Below are positions 63,533-64,000 of a DNA stretch of 64,000 nucleotides, in pieces. This DNA is from Bacteroidales bacterium (GTDB taxonomy: Bacteria > Bacteroidota > Bacteroidia > Bacteroidales > P3), in the NCBI GenBank assembly GCA_017962665.1, contig JAGCUU010000023.1:1-64000 (forward strand). The letters run 5' to 3'. Every line of letters starts with the position of its first letter. Position 1 is the first letter of the stretch. The position numbers were made by a program, and so were the translations under genes. A model generated the notes under the pieces. It made no database searches and was not told the origin of the DNA. It saw only the letters and a program-made list of their open reading frames with translations.

Positions 63533-64000
63533 ATGAAAACATTTGTATTGATTTTATCGCTCATCTTGAATCTTGTCCTTTTTTATATGCTTATCCACAT
63601 CCGGAGAGTGTATCACAGGATAATGAAAAAAAACCTCAAAGAGGAAAAAACGAAGAAAATACTGGTTGAAAATGTGTCGTATGTCATTCCTGACAACGCC
63701 GACGAACAGAGCCGTGCCATAATCATTGTGCTTCAACAATTGATGGAACGGGATAAACTATATAGAAATCCCAGTCTTACCATGCAAGATCTGTCTAAAG
63801 CTGTTGGCACCAATAAGACCAAACTCTCGTTTATAATCAACAACTATCTGAACCACAATTTTGCCTCTTTGCTTAACCATTACAGGGTCGATGAAGCCGT
63901 ACACCTGTTGAGCGACAGCCATTATTTCAACTATAAAATATCGGTCATTGGCGAGATGTGTGGCTACAGTAACCGTCAGGTTTTTCATTCCGCCTTCAAA
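63533..64000 (+). CDS. Membrane-anchored AraC-family regulator, truncated by the window end
   Basis: 156 codons are visible and the frame is open at the edge. Residues about 3-22 form a hydrophobic membrane helix (FVLILSLILNLVLFYMLIHI), followed by a basic, charged linker and an AraC-type HTH region from about 75 onward (SLTMQDLSKAVGTNKTKLSFIINNYLNHNFASLLNHYRVDEA; then ISVIGEMCGYSNRQVFHSAFK). The second HTH is cut. It is divergent from the porin-Pst-cys operon and is the likely regulator of it. The single helix resembles the last part of hybrid or TPR-type AraC regulators, but no sensor domain is present before it. Confidence 0.8.
   Translation, partial: MKTFVLILSLILNLVLFYMLIHIRRVYHRIMKKNLKEEKTKKILVENVSYVIPDNADEQSRAIIIVLQQLMERDKLYRNPSLTMQDLSKAVGTNKTKLSFIINNYLNHNFASLLNHYRVDEAVHLLSDSHYFNYKISVIGEMCGYSNRQVFHSAFK

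Overview
The window is a chromosomal segment of a Bacteroidota bacterium, almost certainly order Bacteroidales. The signs are promoters of the TAnnTTTG type (often preceded 18-20 bases upstream by TTTG) and few Shine-Dalgarno sites. Gene content agrees: a BtuB/BtuG vitamin B12 uptake pair, an UpxY-like NusG paralogue, a type B T9SS cargo protein, PepSY-like and YD-type secreted proteins, GH20 lipoprotein hexosaminidase and many lipoproteins. I cannot fix the family or genus from sequence alone. I see no prophage, insertion sequence, CRISPR array or rRNA operon; this is mostly housekeeping chromosome with several small accessory clusters.

Layout. 1-600: a minus-strand tRNA operon (Gly, Gly, Leu, Lys, Gln and a truncated one, probably Thr). 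671-4944: mutS, then an active YugP-type zinc metallopeptidase with a degenerate paralogue beside it. 5231-8907: cobalamin riboswitch, btuB and btuG. 9123-13805: PHP phosphoesterase, DRTGG protein, rlmH, a methyltransferase, a GNAT/FemAB-like protein and an OmpA-family protein. 13969-19697: lone ftsE, then an operon of a NusG-like factor, trkA and two trkH genes. 19898-28871: nitroreductase, PepSY-like protein, purA, an unknown acidic protein, and a tight operon of M20 hydrolase, MATE exporter, P-loop/CYTH fusion and murB. 29093-33703: acyltransferase and GH20 hexosaminidase, divergent from a flippase.

33707-35592 holds a small redox-like cluster: three short lipoproteins with a shared CxC architecture around a MauE-thioredoxin membrane protein. 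35832-47938: ftsK, a DUF4412-like protein, murF, tRNA-Pro, a T9SS type B surface protein, a PorE-like protein and lon. 48054-55258: rpmE2, an orphan receiver-like protein, a YD-type secreted protein, a TlpA-like thioredoxin, an M3 peptidase, yebC and tRNA-Glu.

55643-63316 is an unbroken eight-gene minus-strand operon: an OprO/P-like porin, PstS/PstC/PstA/PstB-like transporter genes, then cysD, cysN and cysH. It faces a divergent AraC-family regulator cut by the window end. This layout suggests that the Pst-like transporter feeds assimilatory sulfate reduction rather than phosphate uptake. Besides the genes there is a dispersed, imperfectly palindromic intergenic repeat of about 120-150 bp (three full copies, one partial) and two kinds of heptameric tandem repeat near gene ends.

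The strongest candidates for undescribed biology are the Pst-porin-Cys operon, the CxC-lipoprotein/MauE-thioredoxin cluster, the active/inactive YugP pair and the dispersed repeat family.
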